A stretch of 64,000 nucleotides of DNA from positions 20,932 to 84,931 of the forward strand of contig JAJRQB010000056.1 of the NCBI GenBank assembly GCA_024280485.1, in the 5' to 3' direction. The DNA comes from Deltaproteobacteria bacterium. GTDB lineage: Bacteria; Desulfobacterota; Desulfuromonadia; Desulfuromonadales; Geopsychrobacteraceae. Both the position numbers and the translations under genes were made by a program. Position 1 is the stretch's first letter. Every line of letters begins with the position of its first letter. The notes below the pieces were generated by a model. That model saw only the letters and a program-made list of their open reading frames with translations. It was not told the DNA's origin and searched no databases. This document shows positions 27,766 through 36,498 of this stretch, in pieces.

Positions 27766-28793
27766 AACAACCCGACTATCTCAAGGTGCACCTCAAGGCC
27801 GCCCCCCACATCCATTCGGGACGTGAGGTGGAAGGGATCATGCGGCGGGTCGTCTATGCCCTGCTGCCGGTCGCCCTCTTTGCGGTCGCCAAGTACGGCC
27901 TCTCGGCACTCGCGCTGTTGGCCGTCTGCATCCTCGGGAGCTTGGGGACCGAATACTGGATCCTCAGCAGGCGGGATCCGCAGGCCAGCTTCGGCGGGGA
28001 CGGTTCGGCACTGTTGACCGGACTGCTGCTGGCCCTTACTCTGCCCGCCGGGCTGCCGCTGTGGATGGCCCTGGTGGGGTCTATCATCGCCATCCTGCTG
28101 GGCAAGCAGGCCTTCGGCGGGCTGGGACAGAACCCCTTCAACCCCGCCCTGGTCGGCCGGGTTTTCCTGCAGACCGCCTTCCCCCAGGCCATGACCAGCT
28201 GGCATCCCGCCTGGGCCGCGGAGCGCTTCGACAAGCTGTTCGGCTCCAGCCTGACCCTCCCGCTGCTGAGCCCCGAATACGACGGCCTGAGCGGCGCCAC
28301 CCCCCTGGGTTTGAGCAAGTTCGAAGGGCTCAGCACCGAACTGGGCGCCCTGCTTCTGGACCAGACCGCCGGTTCCATCGGCGAGGGTTCGCCGCTGCTG
28401 TTGTTGCTGGGCGGCCTCTACCTGGTCTGCAAGCGGGACCTCGACTGGCGGATTCCGAGCGCAATCCTTGCCTCCCTCTTCCTCTTCAGTACGACAGTCC
28501 ACCTGCTTGATCCTTCAGGCGCGCCCAGCCCCGGGTTCATGCTGATCTCCGGCGGACTGCTGCTCGGCGCAATCTATATGGCCACCGACATGGTCAGCTC
28601 GCCGGTGACGCCCGGCGCGGTCTGGAGCTACGGGATTTTCATCGGCCTGCTGGTGGCAACGATCCGCCTCTGGGGCGGCATGCCCGAAGGGGTGGCCTTT
28701 GCCATCCTGCTCGCCAACAGTCTGGTCCCGCTGCTCAACCGGGCCTTCCCGCCGCGGGTCTACGGCTACCGGCAAGGGGGCCGAGATGGCTGA
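27762..28793 (+). CDS. rnfD: Rnf complex subunit D
   Basis: A 343-residue membrane flavoprotein homologous to NqrB. Multiple helices and the stretch FGGLGQNPFNPALVGRVFL are typical. GLSGATPLGL near residue 172 carries the Thr to which FMN is covalently attached in this family (S-G-A-T). The ATG at 27762 overlaps the rnfC stop, giving the right length; the longer frame from 27675 would run inside rnfC. Confidence 0.94.
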   Translation: MKQPDYLKVHLKAAPHIHSGREVEGIMRRVVYALLPVALFAVAKYGLSALALLAVCILGSLGTEYWILSRRDPQASFGGDGSALLTGLLLALTLPAGLPLWMALVGSIIAILLGKQAFGGLGQNPFNPALVGRVFLQTAFPQAMTSWHPAWAAERFDKLFGSSLTLPLLSPEYDGLSGATPLGLSKFEGLSTELGALLLDQTAGSIGEGSPLLLLLGGLYLVCKRDLDWRIPSAILASLFLFSTTVHLLDPSGAPSPGFMLISGGLLLGAIYMATDMVSSPVTPGAVWSYGIFIGLLVATIRLWGGMPEGVAFAILLANSLVPLLNRAFPPRVYGYRQGGRDG

Positions 28794-29505
28794 AGCGATG
28801 GCAAGTCCGCAAACAGAAAAGACCCCGGCCCGCAAACTGATCCGGACCCTGACCCTGACGGCGGCGCTCTCGGGGCTGCTGATCGTCCTGGTCTACCAGT
28901 TGACCCTGCCGATTATTCGACGGAACCAGGCCGCGGCCCTCAAAAAGACGATCCTGCGGATGCGCCCCGACACCCAACGGATCGGCTATTTCCAGCTGAC
29001 GCCTGCCGGACTGACAGCGCGCCGAGAGCGGCAGGAGACACAGAAGCAGGCCAGACCCCTCTACGTCGGCTATAATGAAAAGGACGAGCTGACCGGCGTC
29101 TGGGCCGAGGCCAGCGGGATCGGCTACCAGGATCGGCTCAAACTGCTGTTCGCCATCGATCCCCGCCGGCAACTGATCATCGGCATGGCGGTGCTGGAGA
29201 GCAAGGAGACCCCGGGACTGGGGGACCGGATCGAAAAAGACCCGCAATTCCAGGCCAACTTTACCGCCCTCGACGCCAGACTGAATCGGCAGGGGACAGA
29301 GTTGGAACATGAGATCCACACGGTAAAGAAAGGCCGCAAGCAGCACCCCTGGGAGATCGACGGGATCACCGGCGCCACTATCAGCGCCAAGGCGGTGGGG
29401 AGGATCTTGAACCAGGCCGCACAGCTGACGCTGCCTCTGGTGGTCAAACATCTGGAGCGTTTGGAAACGGGAGAGACAGGAGATACGGAAAATTCAGAAT
29501 TCTGA
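28786..29505 (+). CDS. rnfG: Rnf complex subunit G (covalent FMN)
   Basis: A 239-residue protein with one N-terminal membrane helix (residues about 20-42) and a periplasmic FMN-binding domain. DGITGATISAKAV holds the conserved S/T-G-A-T flavinylation motif, and ESKETPGLGDRIEKDPQF is the family's other landmark. It starts inside the rnfD end (8-bp overlap). Flavinylation needs an ApbE-type transferase, which is not in this window. Confidence 0.93.
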   Translation: MAEAMASPQTEKTPARKLIRTLTLTAALSGLLIVLVYQLTLPIIRRNQAAALKKTILRMRPDTQRIGYFQLTPAGLTARRERQETQKQARPLYVGYNEKDELTGVWAEASGIGYQDRLKLLFAIDPRRQLIIGMAVLESKETPGLGDRIEKDPQFQANFTALDARLNRQGTELEHEIHTVKKGRKQHPWEIDGITGATISAKAVGRILNQAAQLTLPLVVKHLERLETGETGDTENSEF

Positions 29506-29524
29506 ATTTCCGGGGAGCTTAAGG

Positions 29525-30205
29525 ATGAACGATCAGCCTGATTTCGACATGAACCTCTTTCTCAAGGGCCTCTGGCGGGAGAACCCGGTCTTCGTCCAGC
29601 TGTTGGGGATGTGCCCGCTGCTGGCGGTTTCCAACACGGTGATCAACGCCCTGGCCATGGGATTGGCCACCAGCTTCGTACTGGTCATGTCCGCCGCCCT
29701 GATCTCCCTGCTGAGAAACCGGATCCCCAAAGAGGTGCGGATCGCCACCTTCATCCTGATCATCGCCAGCTTCGTCACCTGCGCCGAACTGCTGCTGCAG
29801 GCGATCAGCCTGGAGACCCACCGGGCGCTGGGCCCCTTCGTCTCCCTGATCGTGGTCAACTGCATCATCCTCGGCCAGGCCGAGTCCTTCGCTTCGAAAA
29901 ACGGCCTGCTGCGCTCCGTCGCGGACGCCCTGGGCAGGGGGGCGGGCTTCACCTTCGCCATCTTCTGCATGGGCGGACTGCGCGAAGTGATCGGTAGCGG
30001 CAGCTTCATGGGACAAGCCCTGTTCGGCGCCCAGTATCAGCCCTGGGTGATCCTGATCCTGCCCGGTGGCGGATTCTTCGCCCTCGGCCTGCTGCTGCTG
30101 ATCTATAACCGCATCAGCCCCGTAAGCAGAAGTCCGCAGCGCGGTTGTCATCTGCTTCAGGAGCTACCCGATAAGAAGTTCGGCGCCGGAAAGGTCAAGA
30201 CATGA
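29525..30205 (+). CDS. rnfE: Rnf complex subunit E
   Basis: A 226-residue integral membrane protein homologous to NqrD. GLWRENPVFVQLLGMCPLLAV near the start and LIVVNCIILGQAESFAS in the middle contain the conserved Cys residues proposed to hold a membrane-embedded iron centre shared with RnfA. Its stop overlaps the rnfA ATG by 4 bp. Confidence 0.95.
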   Translation: MNDQPDFDMNLFLKGLWRENPVFVQLLGMCPLLAVSNTVINALAMGLATSFVLVMSAALISLLRNRIPKEVRIATFILIIASFVTCAELLLQAISLETHRALGPFVSLIVVNCIILGQAESFASKNGLLRSVADALGRGAGFTFAIFCMGGLREVIGSGSFMGQALFGAQYQPWVILILPGGGFFALGLLLLIYNRISPVSRSPQRGCHLLQELPDKKFGAGKVKT

Positions 30206-30783
30206 ATAGCGACTCGCTGGGCTATATCTTCATCAACGCGCTGCTGATCAACAACTTCGTGCTCGCCTATTTCCTCGGTATCTGCCCCTTTTTGGGGGTC
30301 TCGGCCAAGCTCTCCACGGCCTGGCGGATGGGCGCAGCGGTCAGCTTCGTGATGCTGGTTTCGAGCGCAGCGGCCTACGGCATCTATCAACTGCTGCTGG
30401 CCATCGACGCCACCTATCTGAAACTGGTCGCCTATGTCGTGGTGATCGCGGCCTGCGTGCAGTTGGTGGAGATGTTCGTCAAGAAGACCAGTCCGGCCCT
30501 CTTTCAGGCCCTGGGGATCTTCCTCCCCCTGATCACCACCAACTGCGCCATCCTCGGTCTGGCGCTGTTTCAGACCAGCCGCGACTACAATTTCTGGCAA
30601 TCGCTGGTCTTCGCCCTGGGCGCAGGTGGCGGCTTCACCCTGGCGCTGGTGATCATGGCAGGTCTGCGCCACGAGTTGCGTCTGGCACAGATCCCCAATC
30701 TGGTGGAAGGGACGGCCCTGACCCTGATGCTGGCGGGAATTTTATCGATGTCGTTCATGGGGTTCGCCGGGCTGGGTGGGTGA
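30202..30783 (+). CDS. rnfA: Rnf complex subunit A
   Basis: A 193-residue six-helix membrane protein homologous to NqrE. NNFVLAYFLGICPFLGVS and LITTNCAILGLALF carry the paired Cys positions matching those in RnfE. It completes the six-gene rnf set (B, C, D, G, E, A); no further rnf gene is seen. The next gene follows after 47 bp on the same strand. Confidence 0.95.
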   Translation: MNSDSLGYIFINALLINNFVLAYFLGICPFLGVSAKLSTAWRMGAAVSFVMLVSSAAAYGIYQLLLAIDATYLKLVAYVVVIAACVQLVEMFVKKTSPALFQALGIFLPLITTNCAILGLALFQTSRDYNFWQSLVFALGAGGGFTLALVIMAGLRHELRLAQIPNLVEGTALTLMLAGILSMSFMGFAGLGG

Positions 30784-30830
30784 AAACGCTGCCTTAACAA
30801 AGTTCCGCGGCAGGACGGGAGAAGCAGAAA

Positions 30831-32681
30831 TTGGCTATCCATAAGCAATCGGTCAAGGAACATATCCTGGAGATCGTCTCCGATGCCGGGGAGGGTGCCC
30901 AGAAGGCCGGGGAGGTCTTCGCCAAGACTGCGGCCCGGATGGGTAATGGTCTCTGGACCGAGGCGATCATCCCGGCGGAGATCCAGCCCCCTGCCCACGG
31001 CGTCAGGAGTTCGTCGGGAATCCGCATCCGCTTCGGCTCGGACTTCGTCAGCAACGGCGGCGACCTGACCAACCTGGCCCTGGTCTTCAACGAGATGTCG
31101 CTCCTCTCGCGGCTCCAGATTGGCAGCCTGGCCGACGACGTGATCGTGATCATCGACGACATCTGGTCCAAAGACCCCTCCAGGGAGATCCGCGAGCACT
31201 ACCGGGAACTGCTGGATGGGATTCGGCAGCGCGGCGGACGGGTGGTTGAGGTACCGCTGCAGGAGGAGACGCTCAAGATTGTCGAAGAGCCCAACCCGGG
31301 CAAGAACATGTTCGCCCTCGGGCTGCTCGGTTTCGTCTACGAGCGGAACCAGAAACTGCTGGCCGCCGTCGTCAGCGAGGCCTTCCAGGCCAAGCCTGCG
31401 GAGGTGCTACGCAGCAACCTGAAACTGCTCGACGCCGGTTACCAATGGGCCAAAGTTCACCTCGATTTCCAGTTCGAGGTTCCCGGCATGCAGAGCCGAA
31501 AGCCGATGCTGGCCATGAACGGAAATCAGGCCCTGGCCCTCGGCTCGATCGCCGCGGGCTTTGAACTCTGCTCCATGTACCCGATCACCCCGGCAACCTC
31601 GGTCTCCCAGTATCTGGCCGCGATTTTCGAAGAGTTTGGCGGCTTCGTCCACCAGGCCGAAGATGAACTGGCCGCCATCGGTGTGGCCCTGGGAGCCAAT
31701 TTTGCCGGCAAACCAGCGTTCACCGTCACCTCGGGTCCGGGGATGGCGCTCAAGACCGAGTTCATGGGGTTGGCGGTGATGACCGAAATCCCGCTGGTAG
31801 TGATCGACGTGCAACGCGGCGGACCGAGCACCGGCCTGCCGACCAAGGTCGAACAGGGCGATCTGCTCTCGAGCATCTTTGCCACCCCGGGTGATGCACC
31901 CAAGGTGGTGCTGGCCGCCAGCAGTATTGGCGACTGCTTCAAACTGATGCAGACAGCCCGCCGGATCGCCGAGGACTTCCGGATGCTGGTGATCCTGCTC
32001 TCCGACGCCAACCTGGCCAGCGGGGTGCAACTCTTCGAACGGCCCGAGCTCATGCTGGATGAGATCGCCAGACCGATGTCGGCGGGCACCAGTCACAAGG
32101 GCGATCTCGCCTACGACTGGCAGGAGGAGACCGGGCTCTCCAAACGGCTGATCCCCGGCCGCTCGAAAGAGGTGGGGATGACCTCGAGCCTCAACCATTC
32201 GCCCGCCGGTCTGGTGCGCTCCGACACCGAGTCGAACGAGCTGGCCCACCGGATGCGCAGTCACAAGCTGGCGGCGCTGCAGCAAGCCCTCAAGCCGCCC
32301 GCCCTGCACGGCGCCGAGCAGGGCGAACTGCTGGTGGTCGGCTGGGGCAGCACCAGGGGTGCCATCGAGGAGGCGGTGGACCGGCTCAGAGCCGCAGGGC
32401 AGAGGGTCTCCTCCCTCCACCTGGTATTTCTGAACCCCCTGCCGCCGGGCCTAAAAGAGATCTTCGGCCGTTTCAAGCAGGTGATGTGCGTGGAGATCAA
32501 CTATGCCGATGCCGCGGACGACGCCTTCGTCGGCGAGGGCCGCAGATACAGCCAACTGGCCTTCCTGCTGCGCGCCCAGACTCTGGTCGATGTCGATTGC
32601 TTTGCCCGGGTCTGCGGACGGGCACTACGACCGATGGAGATCGCCGAGGTACTGGAGAAGAAACTCGGGGGCAGCCCCTAG
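30831..32681 (+). CDS. 2-oxoacid:acceptor oxidoreductase, fused gamma-alpha subunit (KorA-like)
   Basis: A 616-residue protein. The first 190 residues are a gamma domain (GEGAQKAGEVFAKTAARMG near residue 18). The rest is the alpha, TPP-pyrimidine-binding part (SMYPITPATSVSQYL near residue 247; TSGPGMALKTEFMGLA; QRGGPSTGLPTKVEQGDLL). This gamma-alpha build is common for KorA/VorA-type 2-oxoglutarate or branched-chain enzymes. It starts at a TTG at 30831 behind a GGGAG site; no in-frame ATG precedes the gamma domain. The partner beta subunit is at 32960. No ferredoxin subunit is adjacent, so electrons may go to the neighbouring Fe-S proteins. Confidence 0.88.
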   Translation: MAIHKQSVKEHILEIVSDAGEGAQKAGEVFAKTAARMGNGLWTEAIIPAEIQPPAHGVRSSSGIRIRFGSDFVSNGGDLTNLALVFNEMSLLSRLQIGSLADDVIVIIDDIWSKDPSREIREHYRELLDGIRQRGGRVVEVPLQEETLKIVEEPNPGKNMFALGLLGFVYERNQKLLAAVVSEAFQAKPAEVLRSNLKLLDAGYQWAKVHLDFQFEVPGMQSRKPMLAMNGNQALALGSIAAGFELCSMYPITPATSVSQYLAAIFEEFGGFVHQAEDELAAIGVALGANFAGKPAFTVTSGPGMALKTEFMGLAVMTEIPLVVIDVQRGGPSTGLPTKVEQGDLLSSIFATPGDAPKVVLAASSIGDCFKLMQTARRIAEDFRMLVILLSDANLASGVQLFERPELMLDEIARPMSAGTSHKGDLAYDWQEETGLSKRLIPGRSKEVGMTSSLNHSPAGLVRSDTESNELAHRMRSHKLAALQQALKPPALHGAEQGELLVVGWGSTRGAIEEAVDRLRAAGQRVSSLHLVFLNPLPPGLKEIFGRFKQVMCVEINYADAADDAFVGEGRRYSQLAFLLRAQTLVDVDCFARVCGRALRPMEIAEVLEKKLGGSP

Positions 32682-32959
32682 GGTCCTGTTTTGAAAGGGG
32701 TCGAAGGTTATAAACATATCCCCTTCGCCGCAGCCGAAGCGCAGTCGCGATTTTGAGGAATTCGAAAGCAAATGTTTGAGGCGTCAGCCGAGTTTTTGCC
32801 CGAACTCAAAAGCGCGATAGAGTGGAGGGAACCCGCCAGCGGCGGGCAAGACGTTGGGGCGCTTTTCTTTGCTTCGTTTCTTTGGGCGGCCAAAGAAATG
32901 AAGGCGCCGTCCGGGGGCGCAACCCCGGGGTCTCAACCATGGCCGAGTAAAGGATAAGC
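32682..32959. repeat. Probable dispersed non-coding element between the alpha and beta genes
   Basis: The 278-bp gap is odd in an otherwise tightly packed operon. It contains a stretch (about 32780-32930) with GC-rich short inverted repeats (CCCGCCAGCGGCGGG) and the text GGGCGGCCAAAGAAATGAAG. From memory this resembles a repeat seen many times in delta- and gamma-proteobacterial genomes, often mis-annotated as a small gene. A 61-codon frame crosses it but has no convincing features. I found no second copy in this window, so repeat status rests on recollection. Confidence 0.4.
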
Positions 32960-33928
32960 ATGGACCAACTACCGATCGATGAGTTTCTGACCGATCTCTG
33001 CCCCTTCGAGAAGCAACTCGATCTCGACGACTACCTGGGCGAAGCGCCGCGCTGGTGCCAGGGCTGCGGTGATCTGGGGATTCTGACTGCGGTGCAGAAG
33101 CTGCTGCGGGACAACCAGGCCGAGCCGACCGAAGTGGTTTGCGTTTCGGGAATCGGCTGCTCCAGCCGCTTCCCCTACTACCTGAAGGCATTCGGCTTTC
33201 ACGGCATTCATGGCCGGGCACTGCCTATCTCCACCGGCGTGGCGCTGGCCAACCCAAAACTCAAGGTCCTGACCGTGATGGGTGACGGGGATTGCTTCTC
33301 CATCGGCGCGGGGCATTGGGTCCATGCGATCAGATATAACGTCAACCTGCTGGCCATGGTCCTCGACAATGAGATCTACGGACTGACCAGAGAGCAGACC
33401 AGCCCCACCACCCCCCTCGGCACCCGCACCCGCACCACGCCGAAGGGCGCTTTTCTGCCGCCCCTGAACCCACTGCAACTGATGCTGGGAGTCAGCAACC
33501 TCTCCTTTCTGGCCCAGACCGCCACCTGGTTGCCCCAACATCTTCTGGCCACGCTGCAACAGGCCTACCGGCACCAGGGACTGGCCTTCGTACGCATCCT
33601 GCAGCACTGCCCGGTCTTCTCGCCGCAGGCCTTCGGCGAAGGGGGCAAGGATGCAGAGCTGATGGAGTTTTTGTACCATGTGCAGGGGATTGCCATCGAC
33701 CCCGCCCTGGAAAGGTTCGGGGGGCGACGCGAGCATGACCCCGCCGACCTGGCGACGGCGCAGAGACTGGCCAGCGAACGGGAACGTGAGCCGCTGGGGC
33801 TGCTCTACCAGAATCCGGATTTGCCCAGCTACGAGACCATCCGCCATGCCGCCCTGGCCCACCCGAGCCCCGCAGAGAAACTGACGTTGCTGAACCGGCG
33901 TCTGGACCGACTAGCCCCCGAGGGATGA
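32960..33928 (+). CDS. 2-oxoacid:acceptor oxidoreductase beta (TPP) subunit (KorB-like)
   Basis: A 322-residue beta subunit. WCQGCGDLGILTAVQKLL near residue 33 carries the conserved CxGCG, and GDGDCFSIGAGHWVHAIR with DNEIYGLT is the TPP/Mg site (GDG...N). Together with the gamma-alpha protein upstream it makes a complete catalytic pair. The exact 2-oxoacid is not predictable. The C-terminal 80 residues are typical of KorB. Its stop overlaps the next ATG (ATGATGA). Confidence 0.9.
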   Translation: MDQLPIDEFLTDLCPFEKQLDLDDYLGEAPRWCQGCGDLGILTAVQKLLRDNQAEPTEVVCVSGIGCSSRFPYYLKAFGFHGIHGRALPISTGVALANPKLKVLTVMGDGDCFSIGAGHWVHAIRYNVNLLAMVLDNEIYGLTREQTSPTTPLGTRTRTTPKGAFLPPLNPLQLMLGVSNLSFLAQTATWLPQHLLATLQQAYRHQGLAFVRILQHCPVFSPQAFGEGGKDAELMEFLYHVQGIAIDPALERFGGRREHDPADLATAQRLASEREREPLGLLYQNPDLPSYETIRHAALAHPSPAEKLTLLNRRLDRLAPEG

Positions 33929-35661
33929 TGAAACAGCGACTCGAAAAAATCTTCGCGCAGGGTTTTCAGGACCTGCAACAGCAACTGCTGCAGCGCATCG
34001 CGGCCAGTCTGGAACCGGTCGAGGCCTGGCTACGGAGCGAGCAGGAAGCGGAGCGGCAACATCCGCCCGCTCCTGATCCCTATCTGGATGAAAGGATCCT
34101 GAGAGGCCTGTTACGGGAGATCAATATACGCAGCAAGCTCAGTCACGCCGAATGGGAGCGCCTGGAAGAGGTCAGGGCACGGATCGATACGGTGCGCGCA
34201 CAGATTCAAGATCAGGCCCCCGCCCCCCTGCTGCTCGACCAGAATGATCCGGCGCAGATCCAACAGGCCTTCGAGACCCATTACGGATACTATGCCGAAC
34301 TCTTTCGCGACCTGAGAATACTCGACCTGTCGCTGGCCGGAGAGTACCTTCCGGAACTGCATGATTCAGCCCTGTCCGCCTTCTCCTGGAAGGAACTGAC
34401 CGACCGGGAGATGGCGTTGATCCCTCCCCTGGTGGTGTTCCTCGCCACCGAGCGGCCCCTGGTCGAGACCACGGCCCTGGCGCTCAAGCTGCTGACCACC
34501 GGCCTGCCGCTCAAGCTGCTGGCGCTGCAACAGAACATCCAGACTCCAAGAGAAACGGGCCGCGCCCTGGCCCATCGGTTCCATCCCGATCTCGGTTTTT
34601 TCGGTCTCAGCCTGAGGTCGGCCTATGTGCTCCAGGCCACAGAGGATATCGAATCCTTCGACCAGGAGGTCATGGCCGCTCTCCGCTCTCCGCGCCCCGC
34701 CCTGCTCTCCCTCTGGGACGGAACCGGCGATGACCCGCGCCAGTCCCAGCTGGCACTGGCGTCCAGAGTCTTCCCCTACCTGCGCTACGACCCCGAGCTG
34801 GGACTCGACTGCACGAGCTGCCTGGAGATCGGCAAGAATCCGCACCCCGAAACAGCCTGGGTCTCCGAAATTCTGCCGCTGCCAGGCGGCGGCGAGGAGG
34901 AGCGACCCTTGACCTTCGCCGAGTTCGCCTGGCATGTCCTGGATCAAAAGGAAGAGTTTGCCCCCTTGAACGAACCCGGACCGGAGAATCCCAGTCTGGC
35001 CGATTACCTGGAGATGGAGACTGACGAGCGGCACCATCTCAGGCCCTACATCCTGGTCAGCGAGGCAGGAGAGACACGCGTCCTGCTCCCCTCGAACAAC
35101 ATCCTCTACCAATGCCAGGACCGAATGCGCCTCTGGCGTAGCCTGCAGAGTCTGGCGGGGGCCGATCAGCCCTCCGAAGATGCAGCTGTCGCGGCCCGGG
35201 AGGACAGTCCGCAGGAGATAGCAGGACGAATCGCGGCGGAGCGGGAGCAGGCCGTCGCCCAGGCGCTGCAGACCCTCTCCCGCAAGTTGCTGGGACTCGA
35301 GGAGATGGAGCTTGCCCTCGGCGGCGAAGATTTCAAACTCGACCTCAGGGGGCTCGACGAAGCGCTGAGTTCGAGCGGGACAGCACCTCCGGCAACCGGC
35401 GCGGCGGGCCCCTCCGACCTACCCTGGATCGAAACCAAACTCTGCACCGCCTGCGACGAATGCACCAATATCAACAAACGGATCTTCGTCTACGACAAGG
35501 AGAAGCAGGCGGTCATCAAGAATCCCCGCGGCGGCCCCTTCCGCGACATCGTCAAGGCGGCGGAAAAATGTTCAGCCGCCATCATCCACCCGGGCAAGCC
35601 CCTCGACCCGAAGGAGAAGGATCTGGCCAAGTGGATCAAGCGGGCAGAGAAGTACCAGTGA
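33925..35661 (+). CDS. TPP-degenerate paralogue of the PFOR-fusion C-terminus with a terminal Cys cluster
   Basis: A 578-residue protein with no obvious named family. Residues about 165-420 align with the last 330 residues of the 1521-residue fusion: LLTTGLPLKLLAL matches MLMTGKPIKVVVL, FPYLRYDPELG matches YPFFRYNPDKG, and RLWRSLQSLAG matches SFWKILKSMAG. Where the fusion has GGDGAMYDIG and VYSNTGGQ, this protein has LATERPLVET and IQTPRETG, so it cannot bind TPP in the normal way. The C-terminus (CTACDEC near residue 506 and KCSAAIIHPGKP near 548) looks like a four-Cys Fe-S site. It is last in the operon and translationally coupled to the beta subunit. Possible role: electron-transfer or scaffold subunit. 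Confidence 0.75.
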   Translation: MMKQRLEKIFAQGFQDLQQQLLQRIAASLEPVEAWLRSEQEAERQHPPAPDPYLDERILRGLLREINIRSKLSHAEWERLEEVRARIDTVRAQIQDQAPAPLLLDQNDPAQIQQAFETHYGYYAELFRDLRILDLSLAGEYLPELHDSALSAFSWKELTDREMALIPPLVVFLATERPLVETTALALKLLTTGLPLKLLALQQNIQTPRETGRALAHRFHPDLGFFGLSLRSAYVLQATEDIESFDQEVMAALRSPRPALLSLWDGTGDDPRQSQLALASRVFPYLRYDPELGLDCTSCLEIGKNPHPETAWVSEILPLPGGGEEERPLTFAEFAWHVLDQKEEFAPLNEPGPENPSLADYLEMETDERHHLRPYILVSEAGETRVLLPSNNILYQCQDRMRLWRSLQSLAGADQPSEDAAVAAREDSPQEIAGRIAAEREQAVAQALQTLSRKLLGLEEMELALGGEDFKLDLRGLDEALSSSGTAPPATGAAGPSDLPWIETKLCTACDECTNINKRIFVYDKEKQAVIKNPRGGPFRDIVKAAEKCSAAIIHPGKPLDPKEKDLAKWIKRAEKYQ

Positions 35662-35766
35662 AGTTCAGAGGGTTCAAAAAAGGAGAGAAAAACCGCAACG
35701 TTATTACTTCTAGCCTAGCGGATCGGGACGCGAACGGTTTCTTGATGGTATCCGGGGAGAGGAAAA

Positions 35767-36462
35767 TCACTGGCTGGCTGAAAGAACCTCAAGCAGTTCG
35801 ACCTCAAAGATCAGGGTTTGACCGGCTAACGGACCCCGATCGGCATAGGCCAGCTTGCTCGGGATGTAGAGTTCCCACTTGGCACCTTCCTGCATTAACT
35901 GCAACCCCTCAGCCATCCCGGCTACCAGGTTCTGCACATTCAATTCGAGCGGTTTTCCAGCGGTGGAGCTCTTAGAAAAAATTTCCCCCTTGAGGGTCTT
36001 ACCCTGGTAATTCAGTTTGACCCGGTCCTTCATTGCCGGCTTTCTGCCTTTTCCTTCACGCAAGATCAGGTACTGCAATCCGCTGTCACGTACGACCACT
36101 TCCCCACGCTGGCCGTTTCTCAGCAGAAAAGTTTCGCTCTCTTTGCGGATCTGCAGGTTTTGAGCGACACTGTCTTCGATCAGATACTTTTTCGGATCCC
36201 GCAGCATCACTCTCATTACGCCCTTGGACATCAGTGGCCGAACGTTCTTCCGTGCGTCGTTTATCCCCTTGAGTACGGCATCGGAAACGAGCGTCAGTTT
36301 CTGATTTTGGAACATATCTCCCAGCTTGTAGCCCGCCGCATAACTCAGTCGATTGAGACTGCGGTCCCAATCGATCGAGGTCTCTGCCTGTTGAATTTCT
36401 GCAGTGCCTGCACTGCACCCGGCAACCAGTATCATAAGAAATATGCAGAACCAACGCATCAT
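35767..36462 (-). CDS. FKBP-type peptidyl-prolyl isomerase, lipoprotein
   Basis: A 231-residue envelope protein. The lipobox LVAGC at residues 11-15 predicts a lipid anchor after signal peptidase II. An FKBP_N dimerisation domain is followed by an FKBP domain from about residue 135. Several active-site positions differ from canonical FKBP: IFSKSS instead of FD, and NLVAGMAEGL instead of VIPGWxEGL, so the usual Trp at the pocket floor is Met. Isomerase activity may be low while chaperone function is kept. It lies 36 bp after the next FKBP gene in what looks like one operon. Confidence 0.88.
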   Translation of the reverse strand: MMRWFCIFLMILVAGCSAGTAEIQQAETSIDWDRSLNRLSYAAGYKLGDMFQNQKLTLVSDAVLKGINDARKNVRPLMSKGVMRVMLRDPKKYLIEDSVAQNLQIRKESETFLLRNGQRGEVVVRDSGLQYLILREGKGRKPAMKDRVKLNYQGKTLKGEIFSKSSTAGKPLELNVQNLVAGMAEGLQLMQEGAKWELYIPSKLAYADRGPLAGQTLIFEVELLEVLSASQ

Positions 36463-36498
36463 GCTGCAACCTTTCTGTCTGTCGACAGGGATCGGGAG

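Noticed and set aside
32772..32957. 61-codon frame between the gamma-alpha and beta genes
   Set aside because: It lies in the probable dispersed repeat, and its peptide shows no domain or sensible start.
30831..35661. Assigning KorA/KorB strictly to 2-oxoglutarate
   Set aside because: The gamma-alpha/beta architecture is shared by pyruvate, 2-oxoglutarate, branched-chain and other enzymes. Nothing visible fixes the substrate.
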